DNA from: Gnomoniopsis sp. IMI 355080 | Lineage: Eukaryota; Ascomycota; Sordariomycetes; Diaporthales; Gnomoniaceae | Assembly (NCBI GenBank): GCA_027946555.1 | Contig: JAPEVC010000058.1 | Location: forward strand, 62,001 to 126,000 | Length of the DNA: 64,000 bases | Direction: 5' to 3' | Part shown: positions 1 through 12,568 of the stretch, piece by piece | Layout of the letters: every line of letters starts with the position of its first letter | Position numbering within the stretch: position 1 is the first letter of the stretch | The notes under the pieces: model-generated | The model's input: only the letters and a program-made list of their open reading frames with translations | Told to the model about the DNA's origin: nothing | Databases searched by the model: none | Position numbers and translations under genes: made by a program

Positions 1-489
1 ATTGGGATGTTAGCTGGGTTTTTGTGAATTGCTAGATGACTCTCACTGTAGGGAGATCCTGGTGAGGGACTGTTTGTCTTGGGAAGCGCTCGTTGGACGG
101 TATCACATCACACTACAAGAAACGTGTTTCCCGTCGAAGGCAAGGAATTTCGAGATATCAGAATACGAAGCAAGACGTAGATTAAGTAGCCTACTAAGAC
201 CAGTACGTGCAAGCAGTCACCACTACGTCCATTCTATCCCAAGCTTTGAAATATGAAATCATACCGACCCGATCCAATCTAATTTGAACGCCGTAGTTAC
301 AGATCAGCTTTGCCACCCGCCTGCCCGTCTATGAATCTTGCATCAGTTCACGTGGGTGTGCATAACCTTCGCTTTTTGTCTTCCAGTTTCGTCTCTATGT
401 CCCCACCGCTTCTTGTCTATGAAGTTGAAAATCGACATCAAGCCGCCCCCTATCACAAAAGAAAGAAAACCACCGGGTCAAAAACAGAC
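1..489. other. Gene-free left edge, downstream of the New1-type gene
   Basis: No coding frame with family resemblance is visible. The open frame starting near 310 on the plus strand continues into the last exon of the minus-strand ABC-F gene and is its antisense shadow. This stretch should hold the 3' UTR and terminator of that gene. Confidence 0.5.
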
Positions 490-3400
490 TTAGAGGTTCT
501 GCATGCAGCAGAGATACTTGGCCGGCGGCCCGCCGTTGTCCTCTTCATCTGTGTCGGGCGGATGCGGCGTTCCCTTGGGGCTGTTGAGCCACACAATGTG
601 GCGCTGCCGTCTGCGGACATCCTGTTCCTTGACCTCCTTCTTCGTCTTCTTGGTCTTCTTCTTCTTGGCGCGGAACTTGAGCGGCTCCTCGTTGTCCGAG
701 TTGACGGCGCTGGACACGGCGGACGACGCCGCGGTGCTCGACATGCCGGAGGGCGTGTTCAAGCCCGAAGGCACCGCAGACGCGGGCCGCGAGTCTTCAA
801 AGGAGGCCAGGTTGATGCCCGTCGTGCCCTTGTGCGTCACGCGTCCATCGCGCACGTGCCACTGCTCCGAGGCGAGGGCGCCGACAAACTCTTCGTTGTG
901 GGAGATCATGACGACGCCGCCCTTGAAGTCGCGGATGGCGACGGCAAGACCGCCGAGCGAGTCGCGGTCCAAGAAGTTAGTAGGTTCGTCGAGGACGAGC
1001 AAATGCGGGTTGTTCCACATGGCACCGGCGATGACGACCTTGACCTTTTGACCGCCAGACAACGAGCCAATCTCGTTGTGGTTGGCAATCTCGGGGTCCA
1101 AGCCGAGGTCGAGGAAGTGCTTGGCAATGACCTTGGGCTCCAGGACACGGTAGCCGAGACCCTCGCGGGACGACTCGTGGTCATCGAACTCTTGGACGAA
1201 CTTGACATAGCCGAGGTCGACGAGGGTCTCGCGACTCAGCATGCTGTTGTGCTTGGGAAGCCAACCAACCCATTTTCTGGAGTTTTGGGTCAGTAATTTG
1301 ATAGCAGGTAGATTGGGATGATAAGAGCAAGGACTTACACCTCGTATTGGAAAGACTTCTTGTACTTCTGTCGACCAACCAATGACTCGATCTGTCGCTC
1401 ACCCTTGCCGTCACGGATGTCGATCTTCTTCTCCATCTGCGCCTTGTCTGCGTCAGATAGAACACGGGTCTGCTTGAGATGGACCTCGCGATCGTCACCG
1501 TGCTCGTAACGCCACTGGAGGTATTGATTGGGTGTCTTCTCCAAATGCTGCTCAACGTGCTCAAGAGCGTGTTGCTTGATGTATCCAATACGCAAATTGG
1601 GGTGCTTCTCGACTTTGCCCGTGGTCGGAATAGTCTCGCCAGTAAGCATCTTGATCAGCGTTGACTTGCCAGCACCGTTGGGACCAATCACAGCAATACG
1701 AGATGACAAGGTAAGCTGACACGAGACATCAGAGAGTTGTGGCTTAGTTTGGCCTGGGTAAGCGTAGCTGCAGTTCGTCATACGAATGACGGCCTTTGTG
1801 TTCGACTTGATGCCAGACAAGATACCAGGAGGCGGGAACTTGAACTGAACATTGCTGGAGGAGAGCGTGTAGTAGCTCTTCGCTTCAGGTCGAACCTTGA
1901 CGAAAGCGTTCAGGTTGCCCTTGAAATGACCAAGCTTCTTGCCAGGTTCGTAGTGGTAAATATCGGTGGTGACATTGTCCAAGAATCCAGAGTCGTGAGA
2001 CACGATCAGACTCGTGATCTCGGTGTTCTTCTTGAGGTAATTCTCCAGCCAGGCGATGTTTGCAACGTCCATGTGATTGGTAGGTTCGTCAAGAAGGAGA
2101 ACATCGGCCTTCTGGAGCATGGCTCGGGCCAGAGCAAGCTTCATCTTCCAACCTCCAGACAGAGAGCCCACATTCTGTGCCTGTCGTCCCTCAGGTCCAG
2201 CAGTGAACCCGAACTCTGACAAAACTTCAGAAATGCGCTCGATGCCGTTCTTGGCGATCTCAGGGTCTTTGGCGACAAAGTCCAGAATGCTGATTTCGGC
2301 ATCTTCACCTTGGTTGTGCTCGACGTAGCAGGTGCGGAGGACATCCTGTGGAGGGAAGCCTTCCAGCTTGCCACCAGCAATAGCCTTCATCAAAGTCGAC
2401 TTGCCGGCACCGTTGCGACCGCACAGACCATAACGGTGACCCTTCAGCAGACGCAGGTTGGTGTGCGACAGCAGAAGCATACCACCGTAGGCCAAGGAGA
2501 AGTGGGCGTTAACAATCTCCGTCTCGCCATCGTCTTCCTTCTCTGGCTCACCGTACTTGCGGTGATGCTCATCGACGTAGTACTTCTCCACGGCTTTTGC
2601 GACGGCTTCATGAGCGTCGGCGTCTTTCATGAGGCCCTTGAGGTACCGAGCAACGAGGGCTGCAATGCGAGTGACAAAGCGGTGATTGACATCCTCGGCG
2701 ATCATCTCACACATGTACGGTCGGAGCAGCTTATAGGATTCCAGATCGCCAGCCAGTCCACCGTTGTTCTTAATCTCGGCATCCACAACGCTGGCAGTAT
2801 CGTCGGCGTTGATGCGCTCAACGACTTTATCGTCGCCAGCCATAGCCTTGTCCATGACATTCATCGCACGCGTTGCGATCTCACGGACTTCGGGTAGCGA
2901 TGCCCGGTCCGCAACGCTTTTGACACCGGGCTGCAACTTGGGCAGGAACGTGCGAGCCTCAATGGGGTCGTGAACAAGTTTAGTCAAATTCTCGGTAATG
3001 ACGACAGTCTGTCTCAGAACTTCTTGAGATGTGCCAGGATTGTTGAGAGAGCGCTCGAGGAAAGGAGTGAGGAGGGCGAGAACGGGAGAGGTGACGATGG
3101 CGACAAAGGTCGTCATGGAGAGGGCGTGGATGGCCTTCTGGAGGGACTGTGCGGAAGGCTTCTCCATAGACTCGAGAAGCAATGGAATCTTCGAAGCGAC
3201 ATCATCGTTCTGAAGAAGCTCCGTAAGCGACTTCATAGTCTCGACTGCTTGCTTCGACACCTCGGATTTCATGTCGTGCAAGCCATCCTCGACAATGGGA
3301 ATGAGCGAGGCCAGTTTGGCGCCCATGATTTCTCGCAGGATATCAGCCTCTTCAGCTTGCTCTTTTGTGCTCTCGACTCCGGCAATCTTGGCCTTGTCGG

Positions 3401-3965
3401 CCATCTTTTGCATCATGTTGAGCGCACCAACTGTGCCTTGCCATTTGCCAGTCTTCTTGCTCAGATAACGCTGCAGCGCGGGAAGGAGAGCAACGACCAG
3501 GGCCTCGGGACTCAGCTGGGGAAATAGCGCATCAAGGCCATACTGTGCGGACATGCGGACAGCAGGCACCTTGTCTGACAGCGCGTCGAATGCGAGAGAA
3601 ATCAGGCCGCCATCTTTGATGAGGAAGATGACTTCAGATATAGGCTGACGGGAGGGGAAGCGCTCAAGGAGAGCGCCAAGGAGATTCTGTGCACTCTCTC
3701 GCTTTGTAGCATCCTTCTTGTCTGCAGCGGCCTTCTTGATCGCAGCCACGAGGCCGTATTGTTCGAGACCGCGGAAACCCACCGAAGGGCAGTTGAGGAG
3801 GAGGTCGCAAATTGCGTAGGAGGCATCGCAGGAGGCTTGCGAGGTTTTCGAGTTGAAGGCGGCGTCGAGCAGAGCGTCCACGTCGGCCTGCGGTGGCGGG
3901 GCGCTGTCGCCCTTTGCGACCATGACCGGGGGATTCATTTCAGGAGGTGTAACGGGGTGTGGCAT
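490..3965 (-). CDS. new1: New1/Elf1-type ABC-F translation ATPase (eEF3 paralogue)
   Basis: Cytosolic ABC-F ATPase of the eEF3 superfamily. New1 of yeast acts on ribosomes in termination/recycling; its S. pombe relative is Elf1. Two exons, 3965-1339 and 1276-490, are joined by a 62-bp intron with GTAAGT donor, giving 1137 residues. The N-terminal ~380 residues are HEAT-like helices. ABC1 has Walker A GRNGAGKST near 518, signature LSGGWK near 605 and DEPTNHMD near 630. ABC2 has Walker A GPNGAGKST near 765, LSGGQK near 949 and DEPTNFLD near 970, with a chromodomain-like insert (KWVGWLPKHNSMLSRETL) starting near 877. New1 is preferred over true eEF3 because the eEF3 tail motif GHNWVSGQG is missing and the tail instead carries a lysine-rich run followed by SPKGTPHPPDTDEED, a New1/Elf1 hallmark as I recall it. 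There is no N-terminal Q/N-rich prion domain as in yeast. The last 14 residues past DEED look like an extension. Confidence 0.9.
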
Positions 3966-5740
3966 CTCTATATTGAAATGATGCAGTATCTGGTTCTAGG
4001 GGAAACAAATAACTGCTATGCCACGATAAAGAAGAGGAAAAGGGGAAGGGAGGAGTGGAGATGGTGGGCTACAGAAGGCCCGGAAAGGTTGGTGTAGTCG
4101 ATAAAAAGTTGAGGACAGAAGAGAGGCAAAGGGAAAAAACTTAGATGGATGCGTTAGGCGGGAGTGAGAAATCTCCCAGTTTGGCGGGCGGTCAGGATTG
4201 GGCGGGTATGGGAAAAAAAGACCCTGGAGCCTGAAAAGCCCCTCCAAGGACAGAAATTTAGCTTATCGCTGAGTTTATCAGCGGGTACATATGGACCCGG
4301 CTAGCCGGGTGGATCCGAAGAAGAAGGGTGCTACTACTTATAGGCCGACGAATAAAGCAGCAATCTGGCCTATTGGTCAGCATTTCATCTGCACGTTCTC
4401 TCTTCTCTCTTGATTGCTGGACCCGCTGGCCGGATGAGCTATTTGCATCGGCTCACCACCGCAACTTGAACCTCTGGATGTCTGTGAGAATTAGGAAACT
4501 TCTTGCTCCCGGTTGCGAGAGTCAAAGGTCGCGGGCAGAGACAGTGTCTCGAAACAAAGCTGGGCATTTTCAACCACTAGCGTAGGGCTATACATCGTGA
4601 ACAAAGGATACCTACCACTACCCATGCTCTTAGCAAAAAAAAGTGCTCGGCACCGTTGCGACCTTGCTCCGTCCTCAAGAAGATCTATCACCAGTATGAC
4701 CTGTGCAGATTGCCACGGTGCACAATTTGATATAGTGGCTAGGTACTTGCAGCGAGACATGATACGCTGACGTGTGTTCGAGCTGAACTTTCTCTGCGCA
4801 AAGAATGATTACTGGCGGCAGCATGTGATATTTCGGATTCTTTCTGTAGCTCCTTCGGCAGGCTAATTTTCTCAAGCACCACTGCGTGGCCAGACTTGGT
4901 AATTTTCCCTGAAATTCATGAACACCTAGGTACCTAATCCAGAAATTGATTTCAACTTTTTCCAATATTTCTGGGTCCAAGCCAGGGGGCAACCGTTCTG
5001 ATATTGACCAAAGCCCCCTGTTCAGTACCATAGTGCGCCTGCAGCAAGACTGCAGGGGTCCTAATACCGACGGGTTCCACGAACTGTACCTAAGCTAATC
5101 TATCTAGCTGCTGTCGTACCTATGAGATACTTCGAAGTCAAGTCCTCTTTGGAACGGTCCGAATGTCCCGAGTCTTGATATCTTGGTTGTCTGCACAACA
5201 CAACAAATGTCTGTTCATTTTGCGATCCACGGACCGTTTTTCATGACTTGGTAAACACCGATGAGACCAAATCTAGTGTGCAGTCCCCCAATATAGTCAC
5301 GGGCGGGCATGCTGTCAAACGCCCCGAGGCCGCTCGGGTCCCGAAGCCAGCATGCATTTCCACCCACTCCCACTATCAAAGTCATACTTCTGTGCCCATC
5401 CTAGATGCCACAGCAAGGTACGAGTACGCTTCTCTCCTACCTAGGTGGGCAATACAATGGCTTGGCTTGGGACCGACATCCGATCCTCGGTAATGTGTGC
5501 CTGCACCTTACTGCGGCAGACCAGGCCTCTTTTCTACATTTAAATAGAACATGTCTGCTTGGCCTATCCTGAATAAGGTGGTTTTCGGGATGATAACCCC
5601 CTTAAGCGACATCAAACAGCTGGTCTCTAGGTTTGGAACTGGCCAAGAGCCTTCCTGACTGATCCAGCGTCTCATCCACAGTACCTATCGAGCACTTTGG
5701 ATCGAAGGCCATCTGTGGGCTTCGCGATTCTGTCGCAAAT
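3966..5740. promoter_or_regulatory. Upstream region of new1 and of the amidohydrolase gene
   Basis: This 1.8-kb divergent interval has no supportable ORF. Close to new1 it carries GCTTATCGC around 4262, resembling elements upstream of other translation genes in the window (near 49673 and 63993). An ACCTAGGTACCT palindrome lies at 4924-4935 and CCTAGG again near 5440. The ~120 bp before the new1 start are rich in purines on the plus strand, so its 5' UTR would be pyrimidine-rich. Confidence 0.4.
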
Positions 5741-6981
5741 ATGGGCCAATACCTGACGAGACTCATCCAGGCGGTCATGAGGCCGGTGGTGCGGCTTGCG
5801 GCAAAGAGAGCGGCGAGGATACAAGCAGGGGCTGGACGGATCGATACGCACATCCACTGCTTGCCGCCAGAATATCTTGCTGAACTCAACAAGGCCGGTG
5901 TAAGTGAACCCCAAGGCTTACTGTCAGAGTCTGGCGAGGAAACAACTCTGACCAGGGATCTTCAGGGTAATCCATCCGGTTTTCCAACGCCAGAATGGAC
6001 CCCCGAATCTTGTCTAGAATCAATGGAAGGCATCGGGACTACCCTCGGTGAGCCTTCTCAACCTTCAGGACAGCACAACCTATAGACAACCCAACATCTC
6101 TAACCCTCGAACCAGGCATCCTCTCCGTCTCAACCCCGGGCGCCGCCATTCTCGGCACCGGCCCCGAGGCGCGCAAGCTCGCCCGCTCCTTCAACAACTA
6201 TCTCGGCACGCTGACGCTCTCCGAGAAGTACAACCACCACTTTGGCTTCTTTGGCGTCATCCCAGATCTCAGCGACCTCGAAGGCGCCATTGCCGAGCTC
6301 GACTACCTCTACAACGAACAAAAGCTCTGCAGCGGCATCACCCTCTTCAGCTCCTACCACGGCAAACTCCTCGGCGACCCGGACTTTACGCCCTTCTTCG
6401 CCAAGCTGCAATCCTACAAGGCCCTCGTCTTCATTCACCCGACCCTCCTCGACGTCACGCCAAAATTCGTCGGCAGCGGCACCGCGGGCCTCCCCCAGCC
6501 CATCCTCGACTACCCACTCGCCACCACGCGCACCGCCGTCGACCTCGTCATTACAGGCACCGTGCGCGCATGCCCGGACGTCGACTTTATCCTGTCGCAC
6601 GCGGGCGGCGCACTGCCCTTTGTCGGCACGCGGGCTTTCGGATCGCTCATGATGCCCAATCTCGCCTCGCGATTTCCCATTGGAGTCCTGCAGGCCCGCA
6701 CCGACGTCGGCCGGTTCTACTATGACATTGCGCTAAGTACGACGCCCGCGCAGCTCAATGGGCTACTGGACTTTGTGGGCAAGGGTGGCGAGGACAGGAT
6801 CTTGTTTGGGAGTGACTATCCGTACGCGCCGCAAGTGGCCATTGACCATATCGTGCTGGAACATACGCGGTTTGTGCAGAATGATGTGAGGGGTCCGAGG
6901 ATCAGTGCTGAGAGGTTGAGAGGGAACGCGGTCAGGCTGCTGAATAAGCATGCTTTCGAGGGGAGGATGCTGGAAGCCTAG
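5741..6981 (+). CDS. Amidohydrolase-2 / ACMSD-family decarboxylase-like enzyme
   Basis: Metal-dependent TIM-barrel hydrolase of the amidohydrolase-related family, which includes ACMSD, gamma-resorcylate and fungal 6-methylsalicylate decarboxylases. Three exons, 5741-5899, 5966-6047 and 6116-6981, with introns of 66 and 68 bp; phases close to give 368 residues. Visible motifs are DTHIH (metal-binding H37 and H39), FIHP in the middle, SHAGG near 241 and GSDYP near 314 with the catalytic-type Asp. The first ~33 residues (basic, amphipathic, two R-rich turns) precede the barrel and are unusual for the family; they could be a targeting or membrane-associated segment. The substrate cannot be read from sequence. 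A small aromatic carboxylate is likely for fungal members, which makes this a candidate aromatic-acid decarboxylase. Confidence 0.87.
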
Positions 6982-8450
6982 GGAGAGAGAGAAGTAAGGG
7001 TGTTCGCGGGGGCGCAGATTGGTGATACATTACCTGTCTTGGATTATAAGTGCTGCGATTAAACGGTGGCCAACATCTTGAACATGTCCGCAGGCTATCA
7101 TGCTTGTCTAGGTAGACAGTCATTAGTAGTCCTACAACGACTTGTTTGGCTACTTGAGGTGTCTACTACTTGGAGTGCTGTCTTCATATGATAGGATGAA
7201 AGCGACGCGATTCACAAAAAGATGAAGTGAATTTAGACTTTTCGCCGCCAAGCACTACCCGTTGATCAAGTGGATCTCAAGTGTGACAGCACGGTGGTGA
7301 CGGGCACTACTGCTCGTGCGGTTTCATGGGATGTTTGGATCATCGCGGGTAGTTCATGATCTGTGCTCATGAGCCGTGCCTCTGTCTGCTCCAGCCAATC
7401 TGCAGGGGACCAGGGTACTTTCGAGTCTTGACCTTGTATTGCGTTACACAGAACCATGGCCATCTCGAGGGCATTCGAAGGATGGTGTGGGTGATTTGCG
7501 TAAAACATCCATTCACTTGCCCTAGCTACTGACATGCTCCCCCGTTGGGCCAGCCCACTGCGCATCGGCCAACCGTCATCCTTGACCAAGACAAAGTACT
7601 GTACTATTCCGAAGCATTTTAATTGCAAGTTCGAACCAAATCAAGTCAATTCAGAAAGAAGATATAGTAGTCTCAAATGCAAAGACAGACATGCTGTCTC
7701 AGCCCCCGCCCTCAACACCCTGTGAAACAGAAAAAGTAAAGTGACAAGAGGGTATCAATCAAAGCACGGTTATCACCGCGGACTGTCCAACGACAGGCAT
7801 GGGAAGGTAGATAGTAATGGTATATGTTGTGGGTAGGTTAGGTAGGTAGGTAAGGTTAAACATGAAAATTCTCCAAACTCGTATGCGCGACATCGTGCAG
7901 ATTGTAAAGTCGGTAAATCGTAGATCGTGAAGATAAAAAAGAATATGACCAAAAAAAAAGTCCGTCCAGCGTGGCATGATCATGTCTTTGGGCTCGTCCG
8001 TCACACTCGATGCAACACGCCATCGAACACGAAGAAATGCCCGCTGAGGTGGGACGGCAAGGGGGGATGAATGCCTCCAAACTCTCACGCTCCTCCAAAC
8101 TCCGCCTGTGCAAAGAATAACCTTTTCTGTCGCCCGTATTTGATGTGTCGATTCTGGAATTTTCTGATTGCCGGAACCAAAGCAGTGCAAGCGCGCGGCG
8201 CTTGTGTTGAAATCCTCAGTCGTGGTGGAACTGCAGTTGCCGCCCATGTTCTTCCGATCCGACCCTCGTTATGCATGTGCTTGTTGTCATCTGTGGTGAT
8301 GTTTCAAACAATGCGCATATTGCGGATCGCTGCTTTTGTTTCGACAAAGGGAAAAAGCTTGAGATGATGTGTCGCATCGAAGAATTCGGAAGTGAACAGT
8401 AAATATGATATGTAGAACGAATACATGTAAATAGATCCATGGGATTGGCT
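6982..8450. other. Convergent intergenic region, no gene
   Basis: Only short open frames without recognisable domains or spliced continuation. It contains a small TAGGT-repeat tract near 7835-7856. It should hold the 3' ends of the amidohydrolase gene and of the small surface-protein gene that faces it. Confidence 0.5.
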
Positions 8451-8810
8451 TTACATCAACGCAACGACGAGCATGCCCGCAAAACCAGCAACAGCAACGT
8501 GCGCCGAGTTGAGAGAGGATGCGCCGCTACCAAGCTCGTTAACGCCAGGGACCGCGGACGTCGATGAGGATGAGCCTGTTGCAGAGGCGGTGCCCGTCGC
8601 CTTGACGGTGAAGCCACCCGTGCCAGTGGGATACCCGGTGCTGGTAGAGTTGGAAGTGGAACTCATAGTCATGGTGACAGTAGCCTTGGAGAGGGTGACT
8701 GTCTTGGTAAGGGTTGAAGTCATGGTCGCCGTGGTGGTCCCTGAAGTGGTGTCCTGCGCCAGGGCGAGGAGGGGCAGCAGGGCTGCTGACAAAATGCTGG
8801 TCAACTGCAT
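8451..8810 (-). CDS. Small Ser/Thr-rich secreted protein, predicted GPI-anchored
   Basis: Intronless, 119 residues. The start chosen is the ATG at 8810, because it directly begins a clear signal peptide (MQLTSILSAALLPLLALA, cut before QD). The mature part is almost entirely Ser/Thr/Gly/Ala with a few Val, expected to be heavily O-glycosylated, and contains NST as a possible N-glycosylation site. The C-terminus is a hydrophobic tail (AHVAVAGFAGMLVVALM) preceded by small residues GASSLNS, the layout of a GPI attachment signal. Such short proteins coat hyphal walls or conidia; no enzymatic role is indicated. It stands alone. Confidence 0.72.
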   Translation of the reverse strand: MQLTSILSAALLPLLALAQDTTSGTTTATMTSTLTKTVTLSKATVTMTMSSTSNSTSTGYPTGTGGFTVKATGTASATGSSSSTSAVPGVNELGSGASSLNSAHVAVAGFAGMLVVALM

Positions 8811-11776
8811 GTTGATGGATTGAATATCCTGAGTATCGCGAATGAATCCACGGTGGATGATATAGTGGTGAAGTGCGTAGTCGCGTGAAGTCGTCCAAGT
8901 CCAACTTTTCAAGCCTTCTTTTGACAATGAGAGGATGATCTATACGATCCTTGAACACCGTCCAGTGTGTCGTAAACCCTTTCCAAAGAGAGAGTGACCG
9001 TCAAGGTGAGTGTGGTATATTGAGACCAAGGGAGAGACACTGGCTGTATGCTGGGGTGCCTGCAACGGTTTTCTCGTAACGATGCTGAGTATTCGTCCGG
9101 CGATGTCTGGATTCGATTTGCCCGAAAACGAATGAATCCGACAAGAGGAACCTCGCGCGAAATGGCGTCTTGGGGAACGTAGGTTTTATCGAAGTAGATT
9201 GGCGAGTAAAGAGCGTGTGGTGTCCGATGCTGGTGCTACAGGGCTGGTATAGAGGGGAGCTCTATCTCAAACGCTTTGATCGCAACACGGGGTAAGAGAA
9301 GGTGAACTTTGCCAACGAAGTCCATGGGTTTGGGGTGGTAGATGAAGGAGGTGGAAGGATGGTGCGGTGGAGATCGGATGAGAGAGCGAGGGTGCGTGAG
9401 ATTATACAAAGTGGCAGGGGCAGCAGAAAGGGAAAGTGGGACTCTCACGATGACCCGGGGGGTGGCCCCGGTGACACAGAGACGAAATTACAGAAATCGA
9501 AGGGAAAGCCATAGACGGTGTGACGGCTGGGGAAGTACCTGGGGACACAGCGAGGCGAGTCATCTGGGCGAGACGCCCTACCATTTTGGACCAGGGCACA
9601 CCCTAGGGAGCGGTATTGTGTACCTGGCTGAAGAACTGCCGCGGTGACCTAGGCAACCCTGCATTCATTCTCTGACAGTATCTGCGAGGCTACTATATTG
9701 GAGGTGCAGACTACCTCGGGTTGTGGGCTTGGCTACACCAAACCACCAGGTACCTTCGACCCGGCCAAATGCTGTTCGCGCGCGTGAACGGGAAATTACA
9801 GGTGCAATTTCCCACGTTCAAGCGCTGGCGGCAGCAGCATGTCACCTAGGCCACCCCCCAATAAGGCCAAGCATAATGTCACAGTCCATCAAGCCTCGTT
9901 GACTGGATTGTTTGGTTTGTGCCTCATGTGATGCGCCATCACTCAATGGGGCACGGGCGTCAAGTGTTGTTGAAACTCGGCGATTGTTTGGCTCTCAAGT
10001 TCTCGTGAATTCCTATGCCGGATTGGGCTTGACTGTCATTCCTCACGTCTGGCAAATCATAAGCTGTCCGGAATGTGGACTGTTTATTTCGGCACGCCCA
10101 GAATGGTTCAAGGCTCATCTTCCTAGTTCAACTTTCTACCAACCAGATGGTAACTTATTTAATTGATGTTGCAATGGGATCGGTTTGCAAAGGAAGGGAA
10201 GAAAAAAACCCCTCATCAATCTGATTTCTGTTCCTGCGCAAGGGCCACATGCTGTTCCTGACGCTAAGCCTAAGCTGGATAAGCTCACATGCGCTTTGTC
10301 CCTGTCAAGCCTAGGTTCAGGGCTCCCCTGGCTTTCCCCCTGGCTTCACCGCTGGGTTCCAACGTGGGTCTCAGATTCTGCGCAATGATTTTTTGACAGG
10401 TCCATCTCATCAACAGTCTTCTGTTTGACCGCTTTATTTTTCCTTTTTCCGAGATCCCCACTCCACAGCCCCCAAAGCCACCACATCCTGATCCTGTGAG
10501 CCACGAGGGATGTCGGCTGGTCGGTCGGATGAAGGCCCTGGGGATTGGAACGCAATCCGCAAGGCTGACCGAACCAAAGCATTCGCTCCATCACGATCAA
10601 CATCACCTGCAGCCGCCAGCCACTTCGGAACTGATCTACTGATCTACAATTGCTTTGTTCAAGTTGCCCAGGCGCCTGACGGCTTACGGATGTGATGGCG
10701 GCGGCACGCTTGAGATGAGCCCAATATTGCCTGCCATTCAGCCAGGTCGGAGCACCTAACTATAGAAAGTTGACCTAGCCTAATCTTCCGCCTCGTGGCA
10801 TCGGCTCAATCCGAGCTGGTCGGTGAGGTTTGACTCGGTGTGATTCATTTCCCACAATCCAGCATCACGTCAATCGCCTTCCCGTTTGATATGGGAATGG
10901 CTGATCTCATTGAAAGCTAGAGTCCAGATTCGTAGGTAAGCCCCCTTTGTCGAGTCAGTCAAGTCGATGATGGGCTCCAAATCATGCGCTGTCGCGGTCG
11001 GATATTATGTAAGTAGTAGAACTACGTACGCCGCATCTATTTACCTATGCATGCTGTGCCGCCGGCGGGTCCCGCATGGCATCCAACCACATCTCATCTC
11101 AGCTGGTGATGCACTGGCGGCTGGCTGCACATTGCCGTGCTGACCCGCGTGGCCGTGGCCTTGCCGCTCGACAGCTGATGATTATGAGAGACGTGGCTGG
11201 CTCAAGGCGTCCTTGTTTCGAGTGTGGCTCTTGTAAGTGGTGACCCATCCGCTCGCCACGTTCCCATTCCTCCCGGCCCGCTGTTGTCCTCCCAAGCGAG
11301 GCAACATTCTGAAGAAGAAGAAACAGCCGGGTGTATTGCACGCATACCAATGTAAGCGAGGCGGGACGGACACCATATCGCTTCTCCCCTTTTCTCCAAC
11401 CTGTACTCTTCGGCGGCTGGGAATGGATTTGGTAATCGCTACCGCGCACACAGAGCGTTCAGGGTCTCGTGGCTTGTTTCACGAATCCCCGAATCCCCAC
11501 AAACAGACGACATCCAAGACCAAGAAGTATTCGTCTTTGAACGAAGTCGGTTCACATTTTCGGCCAGAAAAATCGCTCATCAAGTATGGCCAGTAATTGC
11601 CGCGTCGCTTACTTGGCAAATATGTCGTCTCGACTGATGGCTCTCATCCCGAGGCGACAAGACAGGATGGCGTGGGCTCATGTTTCCGAATCCTGCTGTG
11701 TTCCTGCCATTTCCGATCCCAGGGCCGGCCCCGCGTTTGAAACAAAAGTTGCGTTCAAAATCGGGCATGCATCTAG
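8811..11776. other. Gene-poor intergenic region
   Basis: About 3 kb upstream of the surface-protein gene with only short, mutually overlapping frames. CCTAGG motifs occur near 9650 and 9846. No transposase, reverse-transcriptase or tRNA signature is seen. Confidence 0.4.
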
Positions 11777-12568
11777 ATGCGATCAAGTCGCTCGTTTCTG
11801 ATATATATTGGAATGCGCGTTTTACATGCCGGCCTTCCGAGGTCGTTAGACTGTTCAGTCGATATCGTGCGATTGCTCACTTGTCTGTGTACGGCAGCTG
11901 CCACATTTTTCGCACGTCTTGTTTTCAAGAAAGTGGAAACCTGGTCATCGGAATATCATTGCGGATTTCCCCATTTCTGTGGACTTGGTCTGTGTGGGGT
12001 TTGGCTGCTGATGGTATGCATACACGAGATCGGAGGTTCAATCAATGTCAGCCTGTTCGAGCCCATGAGGGCAGGCTGGAGGACCACCTCCCAGATGAAA
12101 GCAGGAGCCAAGATGAGCCACGAGTGTGCGTCGTGCGTGTCAAGGACAGCACGCTCACCAAATTGTATCTGGACCTATGCTCTGCAGCAGTTCCCAGTCA
12201 CCGGAGTCTTTGACATCTCTTTGCGGGAGACCACCAACAGGCTATGGTCATATACGAGGGTTTCTTTCTACGGAGTTCGTCCTATGGAGCCCATCACGTG
12301 CGATACTGAACCAAGAGACATTCTAACGTGTGGGACCGGCCGGCAGACTTCTGTTGTCTTGGTAATGATTGCTCCAACTCAAGGCACAGGCAGCGCACGT
12401 GCTGTATGGGAAGTGTCATCGGAAACTCGCACCCAAATCCTCCAGATCTACCGCAAGACAGCCCGGGGTACGGATGTGTCCAGTGATCTAAGAGAGATGG
12501 GATTTGATTTGTGTTTGCAGGTGATGTGCACCGCGTGTGCATACCTGCAGGTGCTTGGTCGGCGATGA
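11777..12568 (+). CDS. Orphan ORF, 263 residues, no recognised family
   Basis: An uninterrupted ATG-initiated frame of 264 codons inside a gene-poor region. With equal base usage a frame this long is expected only about 0.02 times in a window of this size, so it deserves notice, but I see no domain. The predicted protein has about 11 Cys, two hydrophobic stretches within the first 80 residues (around CLCTAAATFFARLVF and FCGLGLCGVWLLMVCI) and no low-complexity bias. Other frames across the same DNA are also fairly open, which weakens the case. It could be a lineage-specific gene, a decayed gene or chance. Confidence 0.22.
   Translation: MRSSRSFLIYIGMRVLHAGLPRSLDCSVDIVRLLTCLCTAAATFFARLVFKKVETWSSEYHCGFPHFCGLGLCGVWLLMVCIHEIGGSINVSLFEPMRAGWRTTSQMKAGAKMSHECASCVSRTARSPNCIWTYALQQFPVTGVFDISLRETTNRLWSYTRVSFYGVRPMEPITCDTEPRDILTCGTGRQTSVVLVMIAPTQGTGSARAVWEVSSETRTQILQIYRKTARGTDVSSDLREMGFDLCLQVMCTACAYLQVLGRR

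Noticed and set aside
310..1296. 328-codon plus-strand open frame
   Set aside because: It starts with TTG and lies antisense to the last exon of the New1-type gene; its Leu/Val/Asp/Arg-rich composition is the mirror of ABC motifs.
2310..2897. 195-codon plus-strand frame
   Set aside because: Antisense shadow of the New1 HEAT/ABC1 region, with no domain of its own.
7759..8247. 162-codon minus-strand ORF with ATG
   Set aside because: Lies in the probable 3' region of the small surface-protein gene; no domain, odd composition from a TAGGT repeat, and length within chance expectation.
9236..10606. Cluster of 60-100-codon frames on both strands
   Set aside because: Short, overlapping, many with non-ATG starts and no splice continuity or domain.
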